A stretch of 8,132 bases of DNA from Pseudomonadota bacterium (GTDB lineage Bacteria; Pseudomonadota; Gammaproteobacteria; Steroidobacterales; Woeseiaceae). The notes under the pieces were generated by a model, which saw only the letters and a list, made by a program, of their open reading frames with translations, made no database searches and was not told the origin of the DNA. Positions within the stretch are counted from its first letter, which is position 1; every line of letters begins with the position of its first letter. A program made the position numbers and the translations under genes. Below, in pieces: positions 1-6,069 of this stretch. The stretch lies in contig JADFGH010000092.1 in NCBI GenBank assembly GCA_022567775.1, forward strand, positions 1-8,132, read 5' to 3'.

Positions 1-399
1 AACCGCTCCCGCAATCCAGGAGCGTGGAATCCGCATGCGCGTGGGTTCAGGAGTTTCCGGCTCCGGAATCCTGAGAGGCACCATCAGCCGGTAGCCGCGG
101 CCGTGAATGGTCTCTAAATACTTCGGCTCACGCGGATCATCTTTATCCAGCGCCTGGCGGATACCCTTAATGCACTGCACGATCGATTCGTCTGCAGTCG
201 CACGGCCACCCCAGACTTCCTCGACCAGCAAATCCTTGCTGACGACACCAGGCTGATGGCGGGCCAGCGTAACCAGCGCATCCATCTGCTTCGGTTCCAG
301 ATGCGCGTCCTCGCCATCACGTCGCACAATTCCTCTCTCGGGGATTACCGTGAATGGCCCGAATTCAAAACCGCGCCGCAGATCCGAGGCTGCCGCCAT
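1..399 (-). CDS. ToxR/CadC-like winged-helix regulator, N-terminal part (gene runs off the window)
   Basis: The 133 visible residues form an OmpR/PhoB-type winged-helix DNA-binding domain (about residues 10-108). Its markers are the FxFGPFxV start, LEPKQMDALVTLA near residues 34-46, VVSKDLLVEEVW (52-63), a recognition-helix region around ESIVQCIKGIRQAL (71-84) and the wing ending IHGRGYRLM (98-106). The domain lies at the N terminus with no receiver domain before it. A Pro/Glu-rich linker (about 110-120) and PRSWIAGAV follow, where a membrane segment could begin. This is the architecture of ToxR/CadC one-component membrane regulators, which often carry a periplasmic or TPR sensor, but that part is missing here. 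The ATG at 399 follows AGAGG at 413-409 with a 9-base spacer. Targets are unknown. DNA-binding class is near certain; the membrane-bound form is inferred. Confidence 0.88.
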   Translation of the reverse strand, partial: MAAASDLRRGFEFGPFTVIPERGIVRRDGEDAHLEPKQMDALVTLARHQPGVVSKDLLVEEVWGGRATADESIVQCIKGIRQALDKDDPREPKYLETIHGRGYRLMVPLRIPEPETPEPTRMRIPRSWIAGAV

Positions 400-434
400 G
401 CATCGTTACCTCTTGTTATTTTTCCCGGGCATGC

Positions 435-447
435 AGGCGGGATTATA
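435..447 (-). promoter_or_regulatory. Probable promoter -10 element for the winged-helix regulator gene
   Basis: A perfect TATAAT lies on the minus strand at 447-442. It would place a transcription start near 435, about 36 bases before the regulator ATG at 399. No good TTGACA-like -35 is seen at 16-18 bases spacing, so the promoter may be weak or activator-dependent. It sits just downstream of the terminator of the preceding gene, which fits an independent transcription unit. Confidence 0.45.
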
Positions 448-475
448 GACTGTCCGGGCGGTAAAAATCGGCTTC

Positions 476-502
476 AAAAAAAACGGGGCCTAAAATGGCC
501 CC
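476..502 (-). terminator. Intrinsic (rho-independent) terminator of the DUF4124-type gene
   Basis: Read on the minus strand, GGGGCC (502-497), a six-base ATTTTA loop and GGCCCC (490-485) form a perfect GC stem. A G or two separates it from eight consecutive T residues (483-476). It begins 31 bases after the stop codon at 533. This is a textbook intrinsic terminator and isolates the secreted-protein gene from the regulator gene beyond it. Confidence 0.9.
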
Positions 503-532
503 TGCTCATTGTGTGTTGCCGGAATCAGCTGT

Positions 533-1021
533 TCACTGGCACAACTCGTCGACCCGTTTCTTGGTCTCGAGCAACGTCTTTCCCGATTCCTCAGCCGAAA
601 GATAGACGCGGGTTCCGTCATCCTGGGTCTTGTACAGCCGCGGTGCATTCAGGTACGAGTCATAAATCTCCTGCGCCCGTTTGCAGTAGTACGCTTCGGC
701 CTGTTCTCTTTCAAAACGTTCCTCCGGAGTTTCGCCCGGATACGCTTCATTGCTGCCACTTTGCTGTGCGGAGCCGCCGCCCTGCTGCAGATCGGCGATG
801 TTGCCGGCGGAGTGCCATACCAGTTCTATGCTGACCGCATCTTCGTGTTCCGGCACATCGGCGTAGTGTCGTTTGCCGTCCTCGTCCAGCCACGTATAAA
901 TCGCTGCATTGGAGTTGACGAAGTGGGTATCGCCATTTTCGTCCTGCCACATCCAGATGTCAGCGTTCGCGCTCAGGGAAAAGCCGCAAGTCAACATAAT
1001 AATTGCAAGAATTCTATTCAT
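533..1021 (-). CDS. Secreted DUF4124-type protein with two tandem W-x-D-E-x-G modules
   Basis: The 162-residue protein starts with a classical Sec signal peptide (residues 1-20, cleavage expected after SANA), so the mature protein is probably periplasmic. Two short related modules follow: IWMWQDENGDTHFVN (22-36) and IYTWLDEDGKRHYAD (41-55). Both match the beta-strand pattern W-x-D-E-[ND]-G-x-x-H-[FY] of the DUF4124 domain, which usually occurs once near the N terminus of exported proteobacterial proteins. A Gln/Ser/Gly-rich stretch (79-91) leads into a charged helical region with YYCKRAQEIYDSY (111-123). Cys113 and Cys161 could form a disulfide. The ATG at 1021 is preceded by AAGGTGG at good spacing. 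The gene is monocistronic, ending at a strong terminator. Function is unknown; the family assignment rests on the module pattern. Confidence 0.88.
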   Translation of the reverse strand: MNRILAIIMLTCGFSLSANADIWMWQDENGDTHFVNSNAAIYTWLDEDGKRHYADVPEHEDAVSIELVWHSAGNIADLQQGGGSAQQSGSNEAYPGETPEERFEREQAEAYYCKRAQEIYDSYLNAPRLYKTQDDGTRVYLSAEESGKTLLETKKRVDELCQ

Positions 1022-1078
1022 GGAGTCACCACCTTGCCGGCAGTATGGCGGTAACCTTATCTATATCCGTTGATCGCT

Positions 1079-1094
1079 GTCACAGTAATGTGAC
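1079..1094. promoter_or_regulatory. Inverted repeat GTCACA-N4-TGTGAC, possible operator
   Basis: A perfect 6-bp inverted repeat (1079-1084 and 1089-1094) lies 58 bases upstream of the DUF4124-type gene, next to an AT-rich stretch (TATAGATAAGG on the minus strand) that could act as a -10 region. The half sites resemble CRP half sites but face the other way with a 4-base spacer, so this is not a standard CRP box. It could be an operator for another regulator or a short hairpin. Confidence 0.3.
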
Positions 1095-1168
1095 CTGCTA
1101 CGAGCAAATCGGGCCAGTCCAGAGACCGGTTCAGGGTGCCTCAGGACGAGACACCGGGTTTTATCAAC

Positions 1169-1186
1169 GCCCCGCTAATGCGGGGC
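1169..1186 (-). terminator. GC-rich hairpin, possible weak terminator of the lipoprotein gene
   Basis: On the minus strand GCCCCGC (1186-1180), loop ATTA and GCGGGGC (1175-1169) form a perfect 7-bp stem. The following bases are GTTGATAAAACC rather than a T tract, so intrinsic termination would be inefficient. The TAG stop of the lipoprotein gene lies inside the hairpin, at the loop-stem boundary. Confidence 0.45.
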
Positions 1187-1468
1187 TGAAGGCAGCCTGA
1201 CGCCGGTCAACACGTCCAGATCCCGCTCCGCCACGCAACTACAACTATTCCGCCCACCGCGACCTGAGTTGTTGCGGCCATAGCCATACCGGCCGTCGCT
1301 GATGCGGCCGCTGGAGCGGGTGTCGCAAGTAAGCATCTTGCCTGGCCCACAGCGGATTGCCGCCCTTTGTTCCCTTGCATCGCGGGTAGATGTCGCACAA
1401 CCCTGCAACAGCAGTGCCAATCCGATGGTCGCGACAGCACCCAGGCCGCATGTTTTTATTGGTCGCAT
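1175..1468 (-). CDS. Small cysteine-rich lipoprotein, function unknown
   Basis: The 97-residue product begins with a lipoprotein signal: Arg2 and Lys5, a hydrophobic run GLGAVATIGLALL (8-20) and the lipobox LLQGC with Cys24 as the lipidation site. Ala at position +2 argues for the outer membrane. The mature part has four cysteines in the order Cys40-x7-Cys48 and Cys76-x-Cys78, around a Gly/Arg/Asn-rich segment (51-74). This suggests a small fold held by two disulfides. The C-terminal tail ends at a TAG inside the hairpin downstream. The Shine-Dalgarno sequence is weak, with no clear AGGA before the ATG at 1468. Two overlapping frames of similar length lack any signal peptide, so this frame is preferred. 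I recognise no named family; lipoprotein status is well supported, the role is not. Confidence 0.72.
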   Translation of the reverse strand: MRPIKTCGLGAVATIGLALLLQGCATSTRDAREQRAAIRCGPGKMLTCDTRSSGRISDGRYGYGRNNSGRGGRNSCSCVAERDLDVLTGVRLPSAPH

Positions 1469-1489
1469 CCCGACTTATCTCGTTTCGCC

Positions 1490-1502
1490 TGGCGTCAGTA
1501 TA
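1490..1502 (-). promoter_or_regulatory. Possible -10 element for the lipoprotein gene
   Basis: TATACT on the minus strand (1502-1497) matches five of six bases of the -10 consensus and would start transcription about 20 bases before the ATG at 1468. No matching -35 is found at normal spacing. The 104-base gap after the GTPase gene contains no terminator hairpin, so read-through from that gene is also possible. Confidence 0.3.
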
Positions 1503-1572
1503 ACAAAACCAATATCGATAGCTGATTCATCAACAAACTGGTGGATCGTCTGGTGAAAGGCCGCTTCCGGTA

Positions 1573-2883
1573 TCAGGTCGATACTCGCGTTACCGCATCG
1601 ACAAACTCATCGCCCTCTTCCTCAAGACGGTAGCCGATTCGCATGTGCGGCTTATTGATCGTTATGAGTCGTGTGAGGTCAATCGGCGTGGCGACCAGCA
1701 CCAGGTCACAGTCCACGGCATTCACCGTTGCCTCGAGGTCGCGCACCTGGGCTTCACCGTATCCCATCGCGGGCAACAATGGACCGGTATCGGGATATTG
1801 AGCAAATGTATCAGCGATCTCGCCAACAGCCCATGGCCTGGGATCGACCAGCTCGCCGACACCATTCTGTTTCGCCGCCAATATGCCCGCACCGAATGGC
1901 ATTCCGCCATGGGTCGTCGTCGGGCCGTCTTCGATCGCCAGCACCCGTTTGCCTTGAATTGCGCCGGGATCGGGAACGTCCAGCGGTGATCGTGCACGTA
2001 CGACGACAGCGTTCGGGTTGATTCTCTGCGCATTCGCCTCGACCGCTTTGATGCTGTCTTCGTCCGCAGAATCGATCTTGTTAATAAGTATCAGGTCGGC
2101 GCGTTCGAAATTTGCAGTGCCGGGAAAGTATTCGAGTTCATGACCTGCGCGGTGTGGATCGGTTACGGTGATCCAGAGATCCGGCTTGTAAAACGGCGTG
2201 TCATTATTGCCGCCGTCCCAGATGATGACGTCCGCTTCTTTTTCGGCTTCCACAAGAATTGCTGCGTAATCAACACCCGCGTACACGATGACACCGTTCC
2301 GCAGATGAGGTTCGTATTCCTCGCGCTCCTCGATCGTGCACTTGTGCAGATCCAGATCCTCAAACGTGGCAAAGCGCTGCACCGCCTGCCTGACCAGGTC
2401 GCCATAGGGCATGGGATGGCGAATCGCGACCGTCTTCTTGCCGAGATCCTTGAGAATCTCTGTTACTCGCCGTGAGGTCTGGCTCTTGCCGCAGCCGGTT
2501 CGCACGGCGCACACGGCAATCATTGGCTTGGCCGAGGGCAGCATCGTGGCATCAATGTCGAAGGTGGAGAAGGTAACGCCCCGGGCCTCGACATTCTTGC
2601 GGTGTCCATCCACGTAATCGAGACGCACGTCGGAATAGGCAAACACGACTTCATCGATCTCGTTGTCGCTGAGCAGGTCGTTGAGCTCTTCTTCGGGGTA
2701 AATTCGAATGCCGTCAGGATATTGTGCCCCGGCAAGCGCCGCGGGATAGCGACGATCATCGATATGCGGGATCTGCGTTGCAGTAAACGCAACTACGTCG
2801 ACATCCGCATGGTCGCGGTAGCAGCAGTTGAAAACGTGAAAATCGCGGCCAGCGGCCCCCATGATAATTATTTTCCGACTCAC
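1573..2883 (-). CDS. COG2403-type predicted GTPase, cyclic 2,3-diphosphoglycerate synthetase-like
   Basis: The protein has 436 residues from the GTG at 2883. An N-terminal Rossmann-like segment, KIIIMGAAGRDFHVFN (4-19), precedes a P-loop domain. Visible nucleotide-binding motifs are the Walker A AVRTGCGKS (126-134), an acidic Walker B/G3-like WDGGNND (222-228) and NKID (268-271), the G4 motif that gives guanine specificity. PDLWITVTDPHRAGHE (234-249) is also typical of this group. Members of COG2403 are often annotated as cyclic 2,3-diphosphoglycerate synthetase because of similarity to the methanogen enzyme, but bacterial function is unsettled, so this reaction should not be assumed. The GTG start is chosen because AGGAG (2892-2888) precedes it, while the ATG at 2862 has no such site; the open frame further upstream would overlap the divergent monooxygenase gene. 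No membrane segment or signal is seen, so it is cytoplasmic. Confidence 0.85.
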   Translation of the reverse strand: MSRKIIIMGAAGRDFHVFNCCYRDHADVDVVAFTATQIPHIDDRRYPAALAGAQYPDGIRIYPEEELNDLLSDNEIDEVVFAYSDVRLDYVDGHRKNVEARGVTFSTFDIDATMLPSAKPMIAVCAVRTGCGKSQTSRRVTEILKDLGKKTVAIRHPMPYGDLVRQAVQRFATFEDLDLHKCTIEEREEYEPHLRNGVIVYAGVDYAAILVEAEKEADVIIWDGGNNDTPFYKPDLWITVTDPHRAGHELEYFPGTANFERADLILINKIDSADEDSIKAVEANAQRINPNAVVVRARSPLDVPDPGAIQGKRVLAIEDGPTTTHGGMPFGAGILAAKQNGVGELVDPRPWAVGEIADTFAQYPDTGPLLPAMGYGEAQVRDLEATVNAVDCDLVLVATPIDLTRLITINKPHMRIGYRLEEEGDEFVDAVTRVST

Positions 2884-2893
2884 TACTCTCTCC

Positions 2894-2915
2894 TGCCAAA
2901 GCGACGATCGTCTTT
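2894..2915 (-). promoter_or_regulatory. Leader hairpin directly before the GTPase ribosome binding site
   Basis: In the minus-strand transcript, CCAAAG plus CGA (with one bulged A between them) pairs with TCG plus CTTTGG across a TCG loop, giving a 9-bp stem. It ends one base before the AGGAG Shine-Dalgarno sequence (2892-2888) of the GTPase gene. The same bases form an operator-like palindrome around GACGATCGTC in DNA. It could influence translation initiation or bind a regulator; no known riboswitch class is recognised. Confidence 0.4.
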
Positions 2916-2942
2916 GGTCGTGTTCTTGTGCAATTAATTCAG

Positions 2943-2962
2943 CCGGTTCGGCCCAAAACCGG
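2943..2962. repeat. Inverted repeat CCGGTT-N8-AACCGG in the divergent intergenic region
   Basis: Perfect 6-bp arms (2943-2948 and 2957-2962) flank an 8-base spacer, between the divergent GTPase and monooxygenase genes. It could be a transcription-factor site serving either gene. No convincing -35/-10 pair was found for either direction in this 241-base region. Confidence 0.3.
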
Positions 2963-3124
2963 AGGTACGAATTAGCAGGCTCTGCCGCAAAAGTCCAGAT
3001 ATTGTCTTGTTGGACACGTTCGTCGTATCCGGATACTGTCGTCCCATGTCTATCTTGCCGGTCGTGCAACAGCCCTTCGGCGCGGCCATGACAGGTAATT
3101 ACAAGTGCCCTACAGGACTGGAAT

Positions 3125-4642
3125 GTGAGCGCAGAATACTTTGACGTGGCAATCGTCGGTGCAGGACTCTCGGGCATCGGCGCTGCCTGTCACCTGCAGG
3201 ACAAATGCCCGGACAAGAGTTATGTCATCCTCGAAGGCCGCGACACCATGGGCGGAACCTGGGACCTGTTCCGGTATCCGGGCATTCGCTCGGACAGTGA
3301 CATGTACACGCTCGGCTACAAATTCAAACCGTGGCGCGAGGCAAAGGCCATCGCCGATGGGCCGTCAATCCTGAATTACGTGAAGGAAACGGCAGCCGAA
3401 CACGGTGTCGACAAACACATCAGGTATGGCCACCTCGTGCGGAAGGCCACCTGGTCGAGCAGCGATGCGAGCTGGACCATCGAGGCCGAACGCAAAGAGT
3501 CGGGAGAAACTGCGACGATCCGCTGCGGATTTATCCTCATGTGCGCGGGCTATTACAGTTACGAGAAGGGATTCACACCAGAATTCAAGGGTCGTGAAAG
3601 ATTCACCGGGCAGATTATTCATCCCCAGGCGTGGCCGGAAGACCTCGACTACGAGCACAAGAAAATTGTTGTCATTGGCTCCGGGGCGACCGCCGTTACG
3701 TTGATTCCGGAAATGGCCAAGAAAGCAGAACAGGTCGTGATGCTGCAGCGCTCGCCGACTTACATGGTCTCGCTTCCCGATATCGACGTCATCGCCAATT
3801 TCCTCCGCAGAGTTTTGCCTGCGAAGCTGGCGTACGCCATTACTCGCTGGAAAAACATCCGCTTTCAGCAGGCCGTGTACCGGCGAACGCGCACTGCGCC
3901 GGACAAAGTCAGGAAAAAGCTGCTGGATATGGTGCGCAAGGAAATGGGCCCCGACTACGATGTCGGCAAGCATTTCACGCCCAGCTACAATCCCTGGGAT
4001 CAGCGCCTCTGCCTGGTGCCGAACAGCGACTTTTTTCAATCAGTCAGGTCCGGCAAAGCATCGATCGTCACCGACACCATCGATTCATTCACCGAAAAAG
4101 GCATTCTCCTGGAATCCGGTGAAGAACTCGAAGCCGATATCATCATCACCGCGACCGGGCTCGACCTTGTGCTCCTTGGCGGTGCAGAAATCGTGGTCGA
4201 CGGTCAGCCGGTCAGGATTTCAGACACCTTCAGTTACATGGGAATGATGTATTCAGACCTGCCGAACCTGGTGACCACTTTCGGTTACATCAATGCATCC
4301 TGGACCTTACGCGCCGATCTCACCGCCGAATATGCCTGCCGGATAATGAATCACATGGACGAGACAGGATGCCGGCAGTGCACGCCGCGCCTGCGCGATG
4401 AAGACAGGAACATGCCGGCACGCAAGTGGATCACTGCGTTTTCGTCCGGCTATATGCAGCGCGTCATGCATTTGTTCCCGAAGCAAGGTGACAAAGCGCC
4501 GTGGTTGAACACGCAAAATTACGCTGAGGACAAGAAGTTGCTCAGTGACCGGGATGTCGATGACGGCGTCCTGCAGTTCAGCAATCCGGCCGCGGATTCC
4601 GGGGAAATAGCAACCAGTCACCTGGAGAGTGATGCCGCCTGA
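3125..4642 (+). CDS. EtaA-like flavin-containing (Baeyer-Villiger type) monooxygenase
   Basis: This FAD- and NADPH-dependent enzyme inserts one oxygen atom into ketones or oxidises sulfur or nitrogen compounds. Its 505 residues are near the usual length for the EtaA group. The FAD dinucleotide motif is GAGLSG (12-17). GGTWDLFRYPGIRSD (43-57) fits the second family motif, and FTGQIIHPQAWP (160-171) matches the Baeyer-Villiger fingerprint FxGxxxHxxxW[PD] exactly. The NADPH motif is GSGATA (185-190). The segment WDQRLCLVPNSDFF (291-304) probably carries the catalytic Arg294 by alignment from memory, and GYINASWTLRADL (387-399) is strongly conserved in this group. Overall the sequence closely resembles mycobacterial EtaA, known for activating thioamide drugs, but the natural substrate here is unknown. 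The GTG start follows AGGA with a 7-base gap; the nearby ATG runs straight into TGA. It is the only plus-strand gene and is cytoplasmic, with no signal peptide. Confidence 0.93.
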   Translation: MSAEYFDVAIVGAGLSGIGAACHLQDKCPDKSYVILEGRDTMGGTWDLFRYPGIRSDSDMYTLGYKFKPWREAKAIADGPSILNYVKETAAEHGVDKHIRYGHLVRKATWSSSDASWTIEAERKESGETATIRCGFILMCAGYYSYEKGFTPEFKGRERFTGQIIHPQAWPEDLDYEHKKIVVIGSGATAVTLIPEMAKKAEQVVMLQRSPTYMVSLPDIDVIANFLRRVLPAKLAYAITRWKNIRFQQAVYRRTRTAPDKVRKKLLDMVRKEMGPDYDVGKHFTPSYNPWDQRLCLVPNSDFFQSVRSGKASIVTDTIDSFTEKGILLESGEELEADIIITATGLDLVLLGGAEIVVDGQPVRISDTFSYMGMMYSDLPNLVTTFGYINASWTLRADLTAEYACRIMNHMDETGCRQCTPRLRDEDRNMPARKWITAFSSGYMQRVMHLFPKQGDKAPWLNTQNYAEDKKLLSDRDVDDGVLQFSNPAADSGEIATSHLESDAA

Positions 4643-4671
4643 CAGCACAGAATAATGACAATAAGGTCGGC

Positions 4672-4732
4672 AATCGCCCGCTGGGGCGGGCTCCTACGAA
4701 TCGATCGTAGGAGCCCGCCCCAGCGGGCGATT
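4672..4732. repeat. REP doublet (REPIN/BIME-like), perfect 28-bp inverted repeat
   Basis: Two arms, 4672-4699 and 4705-4732, are exact reverse complements separated by the five bases ATCGA. Each arm holds a REP-like unit: GTAGGA followed by the small palindrome GCCCGC-CCCA-GCGGGC and then GATT. REP units with a GTAG head, placed head to head in this way, are mobilised in other proteobacteria by RAYT (IS200-like) transposases. No RAYT gene lies in this window. The element sits between the convergent monooxygenase and MAPEG genes, 29 bases after one stop codon and 7 bases after the other, and the long RNA hairpin could serve both as a 3' stabiliser or terminator. Confidence 0.88.
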
Positions 4733-4739
4733 CATACTC

Positions 4740-5126
4740 TCAGATCAGCTGCAATACGATCGCAATTTGGCATGCAAAGCCGGCCGCGAATGCCAAAGTT
4801 CGCACCCACGGTATCGCAAATGTATACGAGAGCAGATGCACGAGCCGTGCCCAGAAATAAATCTGGCAGGCGAGCACTGTCACTGCGTTACTGACGTCTG
4901 CAGCATTTGCGATCAATACCAGGGCCGCGAACACGACAAGGTTTTCAACCGCATTCGAATGCGCGGCCTTCATTTTGGCTGCCCACGGGGACAGCGGCTT
5001 CGGGTCTTCGGGATAGCCGACCGCGTCAACGAGACCACGCACTGCAATCAGGTTCAGGATATACGGCATCCACATAAGTGCGGTCAGCGTCGTTACCCAT
5101 GTCAGACTCATCAGTTCACTGGTCAT
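4740..5126 (-). CDS. MAPEG-family integral membrane protein
   Basis: The 128-residue protein has the size and four-helix layout of MAPEG proteins (membrane-associated proteins in eicosanoid and glutathione metabolism). Hydrophobic helices lie at about 5-27, 60-78, 80-98 and 104-127. The family core is visible as AAHSNAVENLVVFAALVL (54-71), with the conserved Asn and Glu, and FWARLVHLLSYTFAIPWVRT (91-110) in the helix 3-4 region. Bacterial members often conjugate or reduce with glutathione, or have no known activity; the substrate cannot be read here. The ATG follows GGGAG at a 6-base spacing and lies 15 bases after the stop of the VOC gene, so the two are very likely co-transcribed. This is the last gene of the unit, ending just before the REP doublet. 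Confidence 0.9.
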   Translation of the reverse strand: MTSELMSLTWVTTLTALMWMPYILNLIAVRGLVDAVGYPEDPKPLSPWAAKMKAAHSNAVENLVVFAALVLIANAADVSNAVTVLACQIYFWARLVHLLSYTFAIPWVRTLAFAAGFACQIAIVLQLI

Positions 5127-5141
5127 GTTTTTCTCCCTTTT

Positions 5142-5531
5142 TTATTCATCTTCGTTCCAGGTGTGTGCCCTTGCGGCGAAGTCGGCGCTAACGACGGGGA
5201 CGACACAAAACCGTTGCCCCGTCGGTGCTTCAAGTACCACCCATTTTTTGATTTCGGTAATCCGCTTCGCACCGAGCTTTTCGAGTCGGGCAACTTCAGC
5301 GTTGATATCATCTGATTCAATGTCGATATGTACACGACTCGAATGATCGACTTTTTGAATTTCTATGTAAGGTTCGCCCGCAGGCATGTTCAACGCCACA
5401 TACAGACTTTTCGACAGATCTGCTGCATGCTGCGCCGGCGCACCCAGCGCCTTCGCCCAGAATCCAGCGGCAGCATCGAGATCGTCGGTATCACAGTCGA
5501 TGATGAGCCCGGCCAGTCTGCTCTTGTGCAT
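5142..5531 (-). CDS. VOC/glyoxalase-fold protein
   Basis: The 129-residue protein shows the paired beta-alpha-beta-beta-beta modules of the vicinal oxygen chelate superfamily. The first module runs AGLIIDCDTDDLDAAAGFWAKALG (7-30) through YIEIQKV (55-61). The second begins VHIDIESDDINAEVARLEKLG (67-87) and ends VVLEAPTGQRFCVVP (98-112). His68 and Glu57 are plausible metal ligands. Known members include glyoxalase I, ring-cleavage dioxygenases and antibiotic-binding proteins; this one is closest in style to the small glyoxalase-like group with no fixed substrate. It is cytoplasmic. The ATG at 5531 lacks a Shine-Dalgarno sequence and is preceded by an almost pure A/T spacer. It sits between the TerB-like and MAPEG genes in what appears to be one operon. 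Confidence 0.9.
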   Translation of the reverse strand: MHKSRLAGLIIDCDTDDLDAAAGFWAKALGAPAQHAADLSKSLYVALNMPAGEPYIEIQKVDHSSRVHIDIESDDINAEVARLEKLGAKRITEIKKWVVLEAPTGQRFCVVPVVSADFAARAHTWNEDE

Positions 5532-5541
5532 ATTTATTATA
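5529..5541 (-). promoter_or_regulatory. Consensus TATAAT just upstream of the VOC start codon (possible leaderless promoter)
   Basis: Minus-strand TATAAT at 5541-5536 lies only four bases before the ATG at 5531, so transcription from it would begin at or next to the start codon. The 28-base spacer after the TerB-like gene contains only two G/C bases. No -35 match is evident, so the match may simply reflect AT-rich sequence. Confidence 0.3.
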
Positions 5542-5559
5542 TCTTATTGTTTTTATTAA

Positions 5560-6051
5560 TTATTTCTTGAAATCGTCACTCGGACTACTAAAACCCGTTT
5601 CCTCGAAATAGCGGTCGTATGCATTGTGCATAAGCTCCGGCGGGATACTCATGATTTCTGCAGCGACCTGCAGTTTTTCCATTTCTTCCGCGTCCTTGCG
5701 CCCATCCGCCGACGCAACTTTCAGCAGCATCACAGCGATGTCTTCTTTTTCATCGGGACTCAGGACTGAACTTAATTCGCTTAGCAAATTGTTCATGTCA
5801 GGATTCTCCGAAATATCTTCGATCGCGCGTTGCAGGAGTGCAAGAGACTCTGCGCCCGGGATGTGAAATTGCTCCTCGATCAGCGCCATCATCTGTTGCG
5901 TTTCATTTATTGAAATGGTTTTGTCACCCCTGGCAACGAATATAAGTAACCCGGCCAGGAGATACTTCGAATCGTAAACTTCGGTGCCGCTTTGCGTATC
6001 GATAATCAGCTCATCGCCTTCGATGCGCGGTGGTTTTGGTTCTTCAATCAC
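5560..6051 (-). CDS. TerB-like (tellurite resistance TerB fold) protein
   Basis: The 163-residue acidic, helical protein resembles the TerB fold, which is built of two related halves. The first half includes KYLLAGLLIFVARGDKTISI (29-48) with following Glu50. The second includes IAVMLLKVASADGRKDAEE (105-123), where the A-x-x-DG-x(4)-E pattern is the usual TerB signature for acidic, metal-binding loops; it ends with AAEIMSIPPELMHNAY (130-145). Stand-alone TerB-like proteins are widespread and mostly of unknown role, so tellurite resistance should not be inferred. The start is GTG at 6051, with GGGAG about 10 bases upstream; that site lies within about ten bases of the oxidase stop codon, giving close coupling. 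No signal peptide is seen. Confidence 0.82.
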   Translation of the reverse strand: MIEEPKPPRIEGDELIIDTQSGTEVYDSKYLLAGLLIFVARGDKTISINETQQMMALIEEQFHIPGAESLALLQRAIEDISENPDMNNLLSELSSVLSPDEKEDIAVMLLKVASADGRKDAEEMEKLQVAAEIMSIPPELMHNAYDRYFEETGFSSPSDDFKK

Positions 6052-6069
6052 GCTAATTCAACTCCCTGC

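Noticed and set aside
256..1054. Plus-strand frames of 192 and 181 residues across the DUF4124-type gene
   Set aside because: They run antisense through the secreted-protein gene and its strong terminator. The minus-strand frame has a signal peptide, a ribosome binding site and a family pattern.
1079..1094. CRP binding site
   Set aside because: The half sites are in reverse orientation to TGTGA-N6-TCACA and the spacer is four bases, so it does not fit CRP.
1207..1451. Alternative minus-strand frames over the lipoprotein gene
   Set aside because: Neither has a signal peptide or lipobox, while the 97-residue frame has both.
2884..3177. Upstream extension of the GTPase frame by about 98 residues to an ATG at 3177
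   Set aside because: It would overlap the start of the divergent monooxygenase, its residues do not resemble the family, and a well-placed AGGAG precedes the GTG at 2883.
3365..4039. 224-residue open frame antisense to the monooxygenase
   Set aside because: It lies wholly within a gene with intact family motifs and shows no domain of its own; such shadow frames are common in GC-rich DNA.
5560..6051. Tellurite resistance operon
   Set aside because: Only a TerB-like protein is present; no TerC, TerD, TerZ or related genes lie nearby.
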